From Acinetobacter sp. WC-141 (GTDB taxonomy: Bacteria > Pseudomonadota > Gammaproteobacteria > Pseudomonadales > Moraxellaceae): DNA of 64,000 bases. The DNA is taken from assembly GCF_000313935.1 (NCBI RefSeq), contig NZ_AMSS01000020.1, positions 1 to 64,000 of the forward strand. Reading direction: 5' to 3'. The notes under the pieces were generated by a model. It had not been told where the DNA came from and did not search any database. It saw nothing but the letters and a program-made list of their open reading frames with translations. Position numbers and translations under genes: made by a program. Of this stretch, positions 11,870 to 20,984 are shown one piece after another; the first letter of the stretch is position 1; each line of letters begins with the position of its first letter.

Positions 11870-11936
11870 GCTATAGATAATTAAACTATTTGTAGATTGA
11901 TTCTACGTCATGTACTACTTCCTTTAAGAGAACGAG

Positions 11937-12221
11937 ATGATTGTTGTTACCCTGACCTATAAAAAACCATTAGCCGAAGTTGATGCTGTACTCAAAGACC
12001 ATATTGCATTTTTAGATCACTACTATGAACAGAAGAAATTTTTGGCATCGGGGCGCCGCGAAAATAGAGTAGGTGGGGCGATTCTAGTTTTAAGTTCTTC
12101 GATTCAAGAAGCTGAAGAGATCATGAAAAATGATCCGTTTTATATTCATGATGTAGCTGATTATGATTTTATGTGGTTTGAGCCATCGAAAAGTTTAGAA
12201 GAAATTAAAGAATATATTTAA
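11937..12221 (+). CDS. YciI-family protein
   Basis: 94 residues, a full-length YciI domain with a ferredoxin-like dimeric alpha/beta fold. The conserved His in LKDHIAFLDHYY is the proposed active-site residue, and the DPF motif (NDPFYIHDVADYD) is characteristic. The biochemical role of most members is unknown. It is a single gene after the EamA transporter (67 bp gap) and may be read through from it. It ends at a shared terminator. Confidence 0.85.
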   Translation: MIVVTLTYKKPLAEVDAVLKDHIAFLDHYYEQKKFLASGRRENRVGGAILVLSSSIQEAEEIMKNDPFYIHDVADYDFMWFEPSKSLEEIKEYI

Positions 12222-12240
12222 TTTGAAAGACTCAAATAAT

Positions 12241-12265
12241 AAAGGGATCTATAAAAGATCCCTTT
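12241..12265. terminator. Bidirectional terminator between the YciI gene and glyS
   Basis: AAAGGGATC and GATCCCTTT arms with a 7-base loop lie between convergent genes. T-rich sequence follows on both strands. Confidence 0.8.
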
Positions 12266-12282
12266 ATTTAGTAATGAGCTAA

Positions 12283-14352
12283 TTAACCCTGCAATACACT
12301 TACATCAGCAATAGCAGTAAACAAATTACGCAACTGAGCTAATAAACGTAAACGGTTTGCTTTTAGGTCAGCATCATCTGCCATTACCATTACGCCATCA
12401 AAGAATGCATCAATCGGCGCACGAAGTGCTGCAAGCTTAGAAAGGGCAGCAGTGTAGTCTTTTGCTGCAAGTAATGGTTCAACCACAGGTGCCACTGCTT
12501 GAAGCTCAGCGAATAATGCTTTCTCAGCATCTTCAACCAAGTTCGCTTCAACGACAGAACCTTCTGGTGCTGCTTCTTTTGCAAGAATGTTAGCAACACG
12601 TTTGTTTGCAGCAGCAAGTGCAGCAGCTTCAGGTAATGTACGGAAGTGATTTACTGCATTTACACGTTTGTCAAAATCAAGTGGAGATTTTGGTGCAAGT
12701 GCTTGAACTGCTTGAAGTACGTCAACAGCAACGCCTTGGTCTTCATACTTGGCACGGTAACGACCTTCCAAGAACGCAACAGCATCAGCACGAGTTTTGT
12801 CGTGATCTTTAACGATGTCGCCATAACCTTGAAGTGCAAGATTTACTAACTCTTCAATCGTTACATTTAATTCATTTTCAATGATTAAACGTAAGATACC
12901 AATTGCTGAGCGACGAAGTGCAAACGGGTCTTTAGAGCCTGTCGGTGCTTGTCCAATACCGAAAATACCAACTAACGTATCTAAACGGTCAGCGAGAGCA
13001 ATGGTTGTCCCAGTTTTGGTTTTTGGTAAAACATCACCCGCAAATTTTGGTAAATATTGCTCACCTAAAGCTTCTGAAACTTCAGTGTTTTCACCTTCAA
13101 TACGTGCGTAGTAAGTACCCGCAATACCTTGAAGTTCTGGGAACTCACCAACAAGCTCAGAGGTTAAGTCGCATTTAGCAAGTAATGCAGCTTTTTCAGC
13201 ATCGACTGGGTTTGCACCAGTAATTGAAGATAATGCAACTGCAAGTTTTGCAATACGTGTTGATTTATCCCAAAGCGTACCGAGTTGTGCTTGGAATACC
13301 ATGTTTGCTAGTTTTTCTTTACGAGATGCAAGTGGTTGTTTTTGATCTTGTAAGAAGAAGAACTCAGCATCAGACAAACGAGGGCGAACAACTTTTTCGT
13401 TACCTTCAATAATTTGAGTCGGATCTTTAGACTCAATGTTTGAAACAGTAATAAAGTAAGGTTGTAATTTACCTTCTGCATTGATCAAACAGAAATACTT
13501 CTGGTTGTCTTGCATTGTTGTAATAAGAGCCTCTTGAGGAACAGCTAAGTACCGTTCTTCAAAAGTCGCACGTAAAGCTACAGGCCATTCAACTAGACTT
13601 GTTACTTCATCAAGTAAATCCGCTGGAACAATTGCAGTCGCGTTAACTTCATCAGCTAACTTTTTCACTTGTTCTTGAATGGTCGCCTGACGCTTTTCAA
13701 AGTTAGCAACGACGTAAGCTTTTTCTAAAGCAGCTAAGTAGTCATTTGCATGCGCTAACGTCACAGCTTCAGGTGCATGGAAACGGTGACCATAAGTCAC
13801 ATTACCTGCTTTGTGATCTTGAATCGTTGCGTCAACAATTTGGTCGTCTTTGAGCAAAAGAACCCATTTCACTGGACGTACAAATTCGGTACGGCTTGCA
13901 GCAGAACGCATACGCTTAGCAATTGGTAAATTGTCTAACGCAGTTTGTAAAATCTGTGGAAGTAAAGCGTCAAGGCTTTGACCTTTCACATCTTTTAAAT
14001 AGCAAACTTTTTCGACTTTACCTGCTTGGAAAGTAGAAAGCTGATCAACTGTAATCCCTTGACCACGCATAAAGCCTTCGAGTGCTTTAGTCGGTTTGCC
14101 TTCTGCATCGTAAGCTGCTTGAACAGCAGGGCCGTCAAAACGTTTTTGCGTGTCAGCTTGAGCAGCATCAATATCAACAATTTTAAGCGCTAAACGACGT
14201 GGCGCTGCATAAGCTCCAATTGATGCGAAGTTTAAGCCCGCATCTTTTAAGCCTTTTACCGTTTCTGCCTGTAGTGCATCACGTAAAGTTTTTAAGCTTT
14301 TTGGTGGAAGCTCTTCACAGCCAAGTTCGAATAAAACAGTATGTTTGCTCAT
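12283..14352 (-). CDS. glyS: Glycyl-tRNA synthetase beta subunit
   Basis: 689 residues, the standard length of the bacterial GlyS chain of the alpha2beta2 enzyme. It begins [20 protein letters not shown], the conserved family opening, and carries the tRNA-binding and anticodon-recognition part of the enzyme. It overlaps glyQ by one base (TAATG), so the two subunits are translationally coupled in equal amounts. Essential housekeeping gene. Confidence 0.97.
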   Translation of the reverse strand: MSKHTVLFELGCEELPPKSLKTLRDALQAETVKGLKDAGLNFASIGAYAAPRRLALKIVDIDAAQADTQKRFDGPAVQAAYDAEGKPTKALEGFMRGQGITVDQLSTFQAGKVEKVCYLKDVKGQSLDALLPQILQTALDNLPIAKRMRSAASRTEFVRPVKWVLLLKDDQIVDATIQDHKAGNVTYGHRFHAPEAVTLAHANDYLAALEKAYVVANFEKRQATIQEQVKKLADEVNATAIVPADLLDEVTSLVEWPVALRATFEERYLAVPQEALITTMQDNQKYFCLINAEGKLQPYFITVSNIESKDPTQIIEGNEKVVRPRLSDAEFFFLQDQKQPLASRKEKLANMVFQAQLGTLWDKSTRIAKLAVALSSITGANPVDAEKAALLAKCDLTSELVGEFPELQGIAGTYYARIEGENTEVSEALGEQYLPKFAGDVLPKTKTGTTIALADRLDTLVGIFGIGQAPTGSKDPFALRRSAIGILRLIIENELNVTIEELVNLALQGYGDIVKDHDKTRADAVAFLEGRYRAKYEDQGVAVDVLQAVQALAPKSPLDFDKRVNAVNHFRTLPEAAALAAANKRVANILAKEAAPEGSVVEANLVEDAEKALFAELQAVAPVVEPLLAAKDYTAALSKLAALRAPIDAFFDGVMVMADDADLKANRLRLLAQLRNLFTAIADVSVLQG

Positions 14353-15329
14353 TAGTTTTTCTCCGCCTTTGCTGCTTCACTTTCAGCTTGTGCTTTTAGC
14401 TGTGCCAATACTTCATCACGTAGGTGTGGTTCTGCCATTGGGAAGCCAAGCTCTGCACGTGCTTGTACATAACTTTGTGCAATAGCACGCGCTAAAGTAC
14501 GTACACGTAAAATGTAACGTTGACGCTCAGTCACAGAAATTGCGCCACGTGCATCAAGCAAGTTAAAGGTATGAGACGCTTTAACCACTTGCTCATAAGC
14601 AGGAAGAGAAAGTTTTGCTTCGATTAAACGGTTTGCTTCTGATTCGTAAAAATCAAATAGTTCAAATAGTTTTTCAACTGGAGCGTATTCAAAGTTATAA
14701 GTCGATTGCTCAACTTCATTTTGATGGAATACGTCGCCATAAGTTACAGTACCGAATTGGCCTTTGGTCCAAACAAGGTCATAAACCGAGTCAACGCCTT
14801 GAAGGTACATTGCAAGACGTTCTAAACCGTAAGTGATTTCACCTGTTACTGGGTAACATTCAACACCACCGACTTGTTGGAAGTAAGTGAACTGAGTCAC
14901 TTCCATACCATTAAGCCAAACTTCCCAACCTAAGCCCCAAGCACCGAGAGTTGGAGACTCCCAGTTGTCTTCTACGAAACGGATGTCGTGAGTAAGTGTA
15001 TCAATCCCGATTGCTTTTAAAGAATCAAGATAAAGCTGTTGGATGTTGTCTGGGTTTGGTTTAAGTACCACTTGGAACTGGTAGTAGTGTTGCAAACGGT
15101 TCGGATTTTCACCATAGCGGCCATCTTTTGGACGACGTGAAGGTTGAACGTATGCCGCGTTCCAAGTCTCAGGCCCTAAAGCACGTAAGAATGTTGCGGT
15201 GTGGAATGTTCCAGCGCCCATTTCCATGTCGTAAGGTTGTAATACGACGCAGCCTTGTTCGGCCCAATAGTTTTGTAGGGCAAGAATTAAGCCCTGAAAT
15301 GTATCAATGTGCGAGATGGCGCGACTCAT
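14352..15329 (-). CDS. glyQ: Glycyl-tRNA synthetase alpha subunit
   Basis: 325 residues, slightly longer than the E. coli chain of about 303 because of a charged Ala/Lys/Glu C-terminal tail. The class II catalytic domain is evident: [19 protein letters not shown] at the N-terminus and the motif region [10 protein letters not shown]. It activates glycine with ATP. It is the first gene of glyQS, with a well-formed promoter about 40 bases before the start. Confidence 0.97.
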   Translation of the reverse strand: MSRAISHIDTFQGLILALQNYWAEQGCVVLQPYDMEMGAGTFHTATFLRALGPETWNAAYVQPSRRPKDGRYGENPNRLQHYYQFQVVLKPNPDNIQQLYLDSLKAIGIDTLTHDIRFVEDNWESPTLGAWGLGWEVWLNGMEVTQFTYFQQVGGVECYPVTGEITYGLERLAMYLQGVDSVYDLVWTKGQFGTVTYGDVFHQNEVEQSTYNFEYAPVEKLFELFDFYESEANRLIEAKLSLPAYEQVVKASHTFNLLDARGAISVTERQRYILRVRTLARAIAQSYVQARAELGFPMAEPHLRDEVLAQLKAQAESEAAKAEKN

Positions 15330-15365
15330 GTAGCATCCACGAATTTATGAGAAAAATTGCCCCTA

Positions 15366-15394
15366 AGTATAAGGATTTTGTAGGGGAGTGGCAA
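15366..15394 (-). promoter_or_regulatory. Promoter of glyQS
   Basis: On the minus strand: TTGCCA, 17 bases, TATACT. CCCCTA and TAGGGG arms flank the -10 and form an imperfect dyad. Confidence 0.65.
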
Positions 15395-15418
15395 AGGCTT
15401 AATCATAGTAATGTGTGA

Positions 15419-15844
15419 TTAGCCTATTTGTTTTCGACTCAGCCATTTCAAGCCTAGCCAATAGCAAAAGCTGGTAAATAAAATCATCAGATAAAAACTG
15501 TAAATCTTATAAATATGCCACCAAGGAGAAGGGAGTGATCCGACAAAAAATAAGCGTGCAATAGGGCTTATCAAAATCCAGATCGCAGTTGCGCTGATGA
15601 AAATACTCATCAGATTTAAAAGATTTTTACGGGCGAGAAAATAGGCAATGATATATACAAAAGGAATAACCAGAAGGCCATAAAAAAGTAAATAAAATAA
15701 GAAGTGGGCTAGAAAAATAACTCCAATCGAATAAAGGCTAAATTCTGCATTTAATATCATTACCCCTAAGGCAGATAAACTCAGCAAAGGGATAGGTGCA
15801 AGCGCAAGTGCGCGAATAATCGTTTTTTTGTTATATTGAGGCAT
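15419..15844 (-). CDS. Small integral membrane protein, unknown function
   Basis: 141 residues with four predicted transmembrane helices (about 11-32, 36-60, 64-100 and 116-134) separated by short basic turns; the C-terminus KWLSRKQIG is cytoplasmic by the positive-inside rule. No family is recognised. It lies upstream of glyQ on the same strand and is divergent from the LprI-like gene; start codons are 29 bp apart, so promoters must overlap the coding starts. Confidence 0.6.
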   Translation of the reverse strand: MPQYNKKTIIRALALAPIPLLSLSALGVMILNAEFSLYSIGVIFLAHFLFYLLFYGLLVIPFVYIIAYFLARKNLLNLMSIFISATAIWILISPIARLFFVGSLPSPWWHIYKIYSFYLMILFTSFCYWLGLKWLSRKQIG

Positions 15845-15873
15845 ATTAAAAATTATAGAATCGAGAATTAATT

Positions 15874-16290
15874 ATGCTGAAATTTTGCTGCAAGCTCATT
15901 GTTTTATCCAGCCTTTTTTGTAGTACATGGCTTTATGCACAGACCGATGCTGATCAGCAAGATGAATATAATCAATGTGTAGATCAGACCATTAAGGAAA
16001 TGCAGCTTGAAAGCATTAATAACATGGTCGTACATAGTTGTTCTGAACAAGCTAAAAAGACTTATGAAGAAAAAATTGTTGCTCTCATTGATCAAATTCG
16101 CACACAAAGCGAAGAATACAAACAACCAGAGCGTTATCAAGATATTTTAAAATCTCAGCGACTTTGGAAAGCTTATGTAGATCAGGAATGTAATAATGCA
16201 GGCTCATATATTGGCTCACCGATGTATTCATATTGCCCAATGCAAGAGTATGCAGCGCGTGTAAAGCAGCTAGAAGAATACGTTAATTAA
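15874..16290 (+). CDS. Secreted LprI-like (DUF1311) protein
   Basis: 138 residues. The signal peptide runs to about residue 22 (WLYA, then QTDAD). The mature part has four or more conserved Cys and the LprI/DUF1311 hallmarks: a QDEYNQCVD opening and a closing QRLWKAYVDQECNN-AGSYIGS segment. Family members include periplasmic lysozyme-inhibitor-like proteins; whether this one inhibits lysozyme is unknown. It is monocistronic by spacing. Confidence 0.75.
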   Translation: MLKFCCKLIVLSSLFCSTWLYAQTDADQQDEYNQCVDQTIKEMQLESINNMVVHSCSEQAKKTYEEKIVALIDQIRTQSEEYKQPERYQDILKSQRLWKAYVDQECNNAGSYIGSPMYSYCPMQEYAARVKQLEEYVN

Positions 16291-16399
16291 GACGAATTAT
16301 TTTGAACGTCACCTCATGACGCCGAGCGTACTTCACTAGATTAAATTTAAGCATGCAAAATGATATTTTTTAAACGATGCCATAAATGAGTCGTTTGAT

Positions 16400-17662
16400 A
16401 TGTCTGATCGCATTCGAGAAAAACTACAGATTCTTGCCGATGCTGCTAAATATGATGTGTCTTGTTCATCAAGTGGCAGTGACCGTAAAAATAAAGACAA
16501 AGGTCTAGGTGATGCCAGTCATTCAGGAATTTGCCATAGCTATACCGAAGATGGCCGCTGTGTATCTCTCTTAAAAATTCTATTTAGCAATGTATGTATT
16601 TTTGACTGTGCCTATTGCGTTTCACGTCGTTCTAATGATGTTCAGCGTGCCGCATTTACAGTGCAAGAGGTTGTAGATTTAACCATTAACTTTTACCGCC
16701 GTAATTATATTGAAGGTTTATTTTTAAGCTCGGGCATTTTTAAATCAGCCGATCATACGATGGAGCGTATGCTTCAAGTCGTTAAGAAGTTGCGCCTTGA
16801 AGAAAACTTTAATGGCTATATTCATCTAAAAACCATTCCGGGGGCATCGCCTGAACTGATTCATGAAGCAGGTTTATATGCTGACCGGATGAGTATTAAT
16901 TTAGAGATGCCGACCGAGGTTGGTCTAAAAACTTTTGCACCAGAAAAATCACATCAGGAAGTGCAAAAAGATTTAGGTTTGGTCCGTGATAGGCTCATTC
17001 AGCTTAAAGATGAGCGACAAATCATTAAGCATGTACCGAAATATGTACCAGCAGGGCAGACTACGCAAATGGTGGTAGGTGCTCATCAAGAGTCAGACCA
17101 AGATGTCTTGTTTATGGCAGACAAGCACTACAAAGAATTTAAACTCAAGCGCGTCTATTTTTCGGGTTATATCCCAATTAATACCGAAAATAATTACTTG
17201 CCTGCAGTAGGTTCTGCACCGCCATTACTACGGGAAAACCGACTCTATCAAAGCGATTGGCTGATGCGTTTTTATGGTTTTCAGGTCAATGAAATCGTCA
17301 ATGAAAAACACCCAAACTTAGATCTTGATGTAGACCCGAAATTAAGCTGGGCTTTAAGGCATCCTGAGCAGTTTCCGGTAGATTTAAATTGTGCCGATTA
17401 TCAAATGATTTTGCGTGTACCAGGTATTGGAGTGAAATCGGCTAAAAAAATTGTGCAAGCTCGACGTTTTGGAAAAATCCATATCGATTTACTTAAAAAA
17501 CTCGGCGTGGCCTATCAGCGTGCAAGGTTCTTTATTCGCTGTGAAGACAGCCCAAAATTTCAAAAAGAATTATCTTCAAGTTTTATTCGGCAGCAGATTT
17601 TAATGCAGGGTTCATCGAAATATGTGCAGCAGCTTTCGCCACAATTAAGCCTTGGGTTTTAG
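16400..17662 (+). CDS. Radical SAM protein, putative DNA modification/repair type
   Basis: 420 residues. The [4Fe-4S] radical-SAM motif is CIFDCAYC with Cys66, Cys70 and Cys73. The N-terminal basic region (SDRKNKDKGLGD) and a helix-hairpin-helix element near residues 330-355 (ILRVPGIGVKSAKKIVQAR) fit the family named putative DNA modification/repair radical SAM protein (TIGR03916 type), whose members occur next to a DUF4130 or UDG-like partner. Here the partner starts 2 bp after the stop. The reaction is unknown; action on nucleic acid is inferred from the HhH element and the family context. Confidence 0.88.
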   Translation: MSDRIREKLQILADAAKYDVSCSSSGSDRKNKDKGLGDASHSGICHSYTEDGRCVSLLKILFSNVCIFDCAYCVSRRSNDVQRAAFTVQEVVDLTINFYRRNYIEGLFLSSGIFKSADHTMERMLQVVKKLRLEENFNGYIHLKTIPGASPELIHEAGLYADRMSINLEMPTEVGLKTFAPEKSHQEVQKDLGLVRDRLIQLKDERQIIKHVPKYVPAGQTTQMVVGAHQESDQDVLFMADKHYKEFKLKRVYFSGYIPINTENNYLPAVGSAPPLLRENRLYQSDWLMRFYGFQVNEIVNEKHPNLDLDVDPKLSWALRHPEQFPVDLNCADYQMILRVPGIGVKSAKKIVQARRFGKIHIDLLKKLGVAYQRARFFIRCEDSPKFQKELSSSFIRQQILMQGSSKYVQQLSPQLSLGF

Positions 17663-17664
17663 TC

Positions 17665-18462
17665 ATGTTTAATGATGAGGTGGCTTACTATTTTGATGGT
17701 TCAATGGTTGGGCTGCTGAGCTGTGTTTTTCGCGCATTTCAATTTAAAGAATTACAGGTCAAACTCTGTTTATATGATGCAGCTCAACATGGGTTATTTG
17801 CCGATAAAATTGAGATTTCAAATAACGAGCATCATGCCGAGCGTGTTTGGTCTGCGCTACAAAAAAAGCTGTCATGTTCTTCGTTAAGACAATTTTATTT
17901 TGCCTCTTTATCTGAGTCTTTAGATGCCTATCAGCATTTATTTAATTACAGTATTTATGTGTTTACTAGCCATTTTTCCGTAGAAAAAGATTATTCCAAT
18001 CCTAGTGTTTTGGCGATTGCGCAGTGGACGAAAAAGGTCGGGCGAGAGAAGCATCGGATGGAAGCTTTTATTCGTTTTAAGAAAACCAAAGATGAGCTTT
18101 TTTTAAGTTTAGTTCGTCCCGATTTTAATGTTTTACCGCTTATTCAGCCCCATTTTAAACGGCGTTATCAAGATCAACGTTGGCTAATTTATGATGAGAA
18201 ACGTAAGTTCGGGCTGTATTATGACTTGCAAGAAATACATGAAGTTTCACTCGAAGCTTCCGAGGTTGACCGTAATTTAAAAAATGGAATGAGTCAAAGC
18301 TTTCAGCTTGAGTTGGATGAGCAAGAAGTGTTGTATGATCAGCTTTGGAAGGATTATTTTAACAGCGTGAATATTACTGAGCGGCAAAATATAAAACTTC
18401 ACGTGCAATATTTACCAAAACGTTACTGGCGCTATTTAAATGAAAAATTGATGGAATATTAA
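17665..18462 (+). CDS. DUF4130 (TIGR03915) protein, partner of the radical SAM enzyme
   Basis: 265 residues that match the family found as a separate gene, or fused to a uracil-DNA-glycosylase-like domain, beside radical SAM enzymes of the preceding type. Recognisable features are the opening YYFDGSMVGLLSCVFRAF, the central RFKKTKDELFLSLVRPDFNVLP and the C-terminal LPKRYWRYLNEK. This copy carries no UDG domain. Two base pairs separate it from the radical SAM gene, which implies coupled translation and joint function in a presumed DNA repair or modification step. Confidence 0.85.
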   Translation: MFNDEVAYYFDGSMVGLLSCVFRAFQFKELQVKLCLYDAAQHGLFADKIEISNNEHHAERVWSALQKKLSCSSLRQFYFASLSESLDAYQHLFNYSIYVFTSHFSVEKDYSNPSVLAIAQWTKKVGREKHRMEAFIRFKKTKDELFLSLVRPDFNVLPLIQPHFKRRYQDQRWLIYDEKRKFGLYYDLQEIHEVSLEASEVDRNLKNGMSQSFQLELDEQEVLYDQLWKDYFNSVNITERQNIKLHVQYLPKRYWRYLNEKLMEY

Positions 18463-18567
18463 AGTTTTAAATTCATAAAAAATAGTTCAGCAGGTTTTCG
18501 TATTGTTCAAAGATATAATTTAAATGCACTTTATGTGGCTTTGGGCGTATACTTTTGCCCGTTATAA

Positions 18568-19695
18568 ATGACGGCATATCCCCAAAGGTGTACTGTGAGT
18601 GTTATACAGCGAGAATGGTTACAGATTTTAAAACCAAATTTTAAGGTTTTACCTTTAAAAGAGCGGTTGCTTTGCGGTATTGGAGCACTGTGTGGTTTAG
18701 CAATTTCTTCCTTAATTAGCTGGTATGTTCTAGGCGGAATTAATGCTTGGTACATTGCACCCATGGGTGCCTCATCTGTTTTATTATTTGCTGTGCCAAC
18801 CAGTCCTTTGGCTCAACCATGGAATGTCATTGTTGGTAATACTTTAGCCGGAATTATTGGGGTTGCCTGCGCACAGTGGATTCCTGATTTAACCACGGCT
18901 TTTAGTGTCGCTGTGGGTTTTGCCATATTTTTGATGATGACCACAGACTCCCTTCATCCACCGAGTGGTGCTGTAGCCATTACGGCTGTTCTGGGTGGGG
19001 CAGCAATTCATAAATTAGGCTTTTATTTCATTTTTTATCCAGTTTTACTTAACTCTTTACTCTTACTCGGTTTCGCCGTATTTTTTAATAGATTAATTGG
19101 TAGACATTATCCAGTTACTGCACATCTTAATGAGCGGAGTAAAGATCCTACACCAACTCAAAAAGTATCCATTCAGCCGAAAGATATTGAATACGCATTA
19201 GGACATCACACAGAACTATTGGATATCAGTCAATACGATTTAGAAAAAATCATTTTAGAAGCTCAAGAGCATGCCAATGAACGTATGGTGAATCAATATA
19301 CCTGTCAGGATATTATGAGCCGTGATGTAATCAAGTTACATGAAGATGATGATATTCATCAGGCATTAGATAAATTTAAACAAGTGAACTTAATGAGCTT
19401 ACCTGTGGTCAATGCTGAAAATCATTTGGTGGGCACTTTAGCTTTATATGAAGTTGTTGAATGGTTTAAAGGTGCAGCCGACCCAAGAAACTCTTGGCAG
19501 CACTATGTAAAGCAAATTATGAGCCGTCGAGTGGTTACAGTACTGCCTACCCAACCTATTCAAGATCTGGTGCCGTATTTTGTGGAAAAATCGTTTAACT
19601 ATATTCCAGTAGTTGAAGAACGGAAACTCATTGGAATGATTAGCCGAGCAGATATGATTGCTGCATTACAACAACAGTTAAATCGAAAGCTATAA
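18568..19695 (+). CDS. HPP-family membrane protein with paired CBS domains
   Basis: 375 residues. The N-terminal HPP domain (about 35-180) has four or five transmembrane helices and the signature SLHPPSGAVAIT. Two CBS motifs follow (about 245-305 and 315-372), with typical DIMSRDVIKLHEDD and QIMSRRVVTV openings. HPP proteins are implicated in nitrite or other small-ion transport; the CBS pair suggests gating by an adenosine-containing ligand. A GTG at 18595 preceded by AAAGGTG is a good alternative start that would remove nine residues. Function here is unproven. Confidence 0.88.
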   Translation: MTAYPQRCTVSVIQREWLQILKPNFKVLPLKERLLCGIGALCGLAISSLISWYVLGGINAWYIAPMGASSVLLFAVPTSPLAQPWNVIVGNTLAGIIGVACAQWIPDLTTAFSVAVGFAIFLMMTTDSLHPPSGAVAITAVLGGAAIHKLGFYFIFYPVLLNSLLLLGFAVFFNRLIGRHYPVTAHLNERSKDPTPTQKVSIQPKDIEYALGHHTELLDISQYDLEKIILEAQEHANERMVNQYTCQDIMSRDVIKLHEDDDIHQALDKFKQVNLMSLPVVNAENHLVGTLALYEVVEWFKGAADPRNSWQHYVKQIMSRRVVTVLPTQPIQDLVPYFVEKSFNYIPVVEERKLIGMISRADMIAALQQQLNRKL

Positions 19696-19705
19696 TTTTT
19701 AGAAT

Positions 19706-19743
19706 AAAAAAAGCTACGGTTGATTAGGGGATGCAACCGTAGC
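19706..19743 (-). terminator. Terminator after the PspC gene
   Basis: GCTACGGTTG and CAACCGTAGC arms (19713-19722, 19734-19743). The T run exists only on the minus strand, so it serves the PspC gene. Confidence 0.8.
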
Positions 19744-19758
19744 GACCAAAGTTATTAA

Positions 19759-20013
19759 TTAACGTACTCGTTCTTCATTTACTGTTCGAACGGAGGAGCT
19801 ATAGCCTTCAATATGTTCTGGCTGTTTTTTCGGAATGACTAACCATAAAACTAAGTAAACTAAAATCCCTGGAAAGGCCGCACTCATAACTGAGATAACA
19901 ACAAAAATGATGCGTAATAAAGTCACGTTCCAACCAAAACGTTCAGCAATACCACCCATTACACCGGCGATCATGCTATGTCGGTTCGAGCGATATAAAC
20001 CAGAACTGGCCAT
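19759..20013 (-). CDS. PspC-domain membrane protein
   Basis: 84 residues, a single PspC domain: the amphipathic region RSNRHSMIAGVMGGIAERFGWNVTLLRI, then one long hydrophobic helix (about 34-60) and the short tail VIPKKQPEH. AAGGAGAATTAG gives a strong ribosome binding site. In E. coli PspC senses envelope stress with PspB, but here no pspA or pspB is adjacent, so only an envelope-associated role is inferred. Confidence 0.88.
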   Translation of the reverse strand: MASSGLYRSNRHSMIAGVMGGIAERFGWNVTLLRIIFVVISVMSAAFPGILVYLVLWLVIPKKQPEHIEGYSSSVRTVNEERVR

Positions 20014-20257
20014 CTAATTCTCCTTAAAGATAAAAAGTTACAAGAAGCTATTGCTCTCTTGCTTAATAAAAATATGGAGACGAAATAAAGGGTTTAAAGT
20101 CCTCTTAAAAGTAAAATGGTTAAAATATGTAAAGGATTGGAATGAACGAATCCAACATCAACTAAAATGCACCTTTTCAGGGCTTAAAGGTTTATGGCAG
20201 TAATTGGTCTGTGCCTGAAATGAATATAAATGTTGCTGTTGCTGTTATCTGTGAATC

Positions 20258-20911
20258 ATGTATATGTCTTTGAAACGGTCTGGGTTTTTAGTTAAGCATT
20301 TGGTTGTAGGTGCTATTATGTGCCTGTCACTGAGTGCTTGCGACATAAACCATACCAGCTCAAAAGATCACTCTAGTGTAAGTTCCAATTCTGCACATGA
20401 AGAAAACTTAATAAAAACTAGCACATCTACAAAAACATTAGATTATGTAGCAGGGCGTACTTTTTTACCTGAAGAAAATGTAGATCAAACCAAAAAATTA
20501 AGTGGAACCTCATTGCAATATGTAGGGCGGTATCACACCCGAATTTCATGTAAGGATGCTTTTGCTGATTGTGAATCGGGAGAAGCGGAATACATTTTAA
20601 ATTTATTACCTAATGGATCGGCTTATTGGAATGTTGTACATTTTGGCCGTGTGGGAAGTAAAGATGGGGCAAAAAGTGCCGCTGTAAATGAATTGTGTCC
20701 TTCTTTAAATTGGACAGTAGATGAAAAAGAGCGTGAGTTAACCATTCAATGTCCTTTATCTAACGTTAATTTTTATTTTAATTTTGATTCAAACAAAAGA
20801 TTGGTCGTGAATCTGGAAAAACTTTTTTATAGTGACTATGGTAAAAATCGTGAATTTTTAGAGCAAAATTATTTTGTTCCAAACCAGCCTTATGTTTTAA
20901 CTAAAGAATAA
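20258..20911 (+). CDS. Lipoprotein of unknown function
   Basis: 217 residues with an N-terminal signal and lipobox LSAC (Cys near residue 28), followed by a Ser-rich linker and a globular domain with Cys pairs (RISCKDAFADCESGEAEY). The domain resembles small copper-resistance or NlpE-like beta-barrel lipoproteins in its ISCKDAFADCESGE segment; this is only a guess. A second ATG at 20264 could be the start, as no clear ribosome binding site separates them. It stands alone between PspC and the acyl-CoA dehydrogenase. Confidence 0.72.
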   Translation: MYMSLKRSGFLVKHLVVGAIMCLSLSACDINHTSSKDHSSVSSNSAHEENLIKTSTSTKTLDYVAGRTFLPEENVDQTKKLSGTSLQYVGRYHTRISCKDAFADCESGEAEYILNLLPNGSAYWNVVHFGRVGSKDGAKSAAVNELCPSLNWTVDEKERELTIQCPLSNVNFYFNFDSNKRLVVNLEKLFYSDYGKNREFLEQNYFVPNQPYVLTKE

Positions 20912-20933
20912 ATATTAAATTTTACTGGAATAA

Positions 20934-20963
20934 AAAAGAGCGCAATATAAATTGCGCTCTTTT
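20934..20963. terminator. Bidirectional terminator
   Basis: AAAAGAGCGCAAT and ATTGCGCTCTTTT arms with an ATAA loop lie between convergent genes. Confidence 0.88.
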
Positions 20964-20984
20964 CAAATTACTATTTAAAAACTA

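Noticed and set aside
16365..16396. Small inverted repeat AAACGA/TCGTTT before the radical SAM gene
   Set aside because: The arms are only six bases with a long loop, and nothing distinguishes them from chance.
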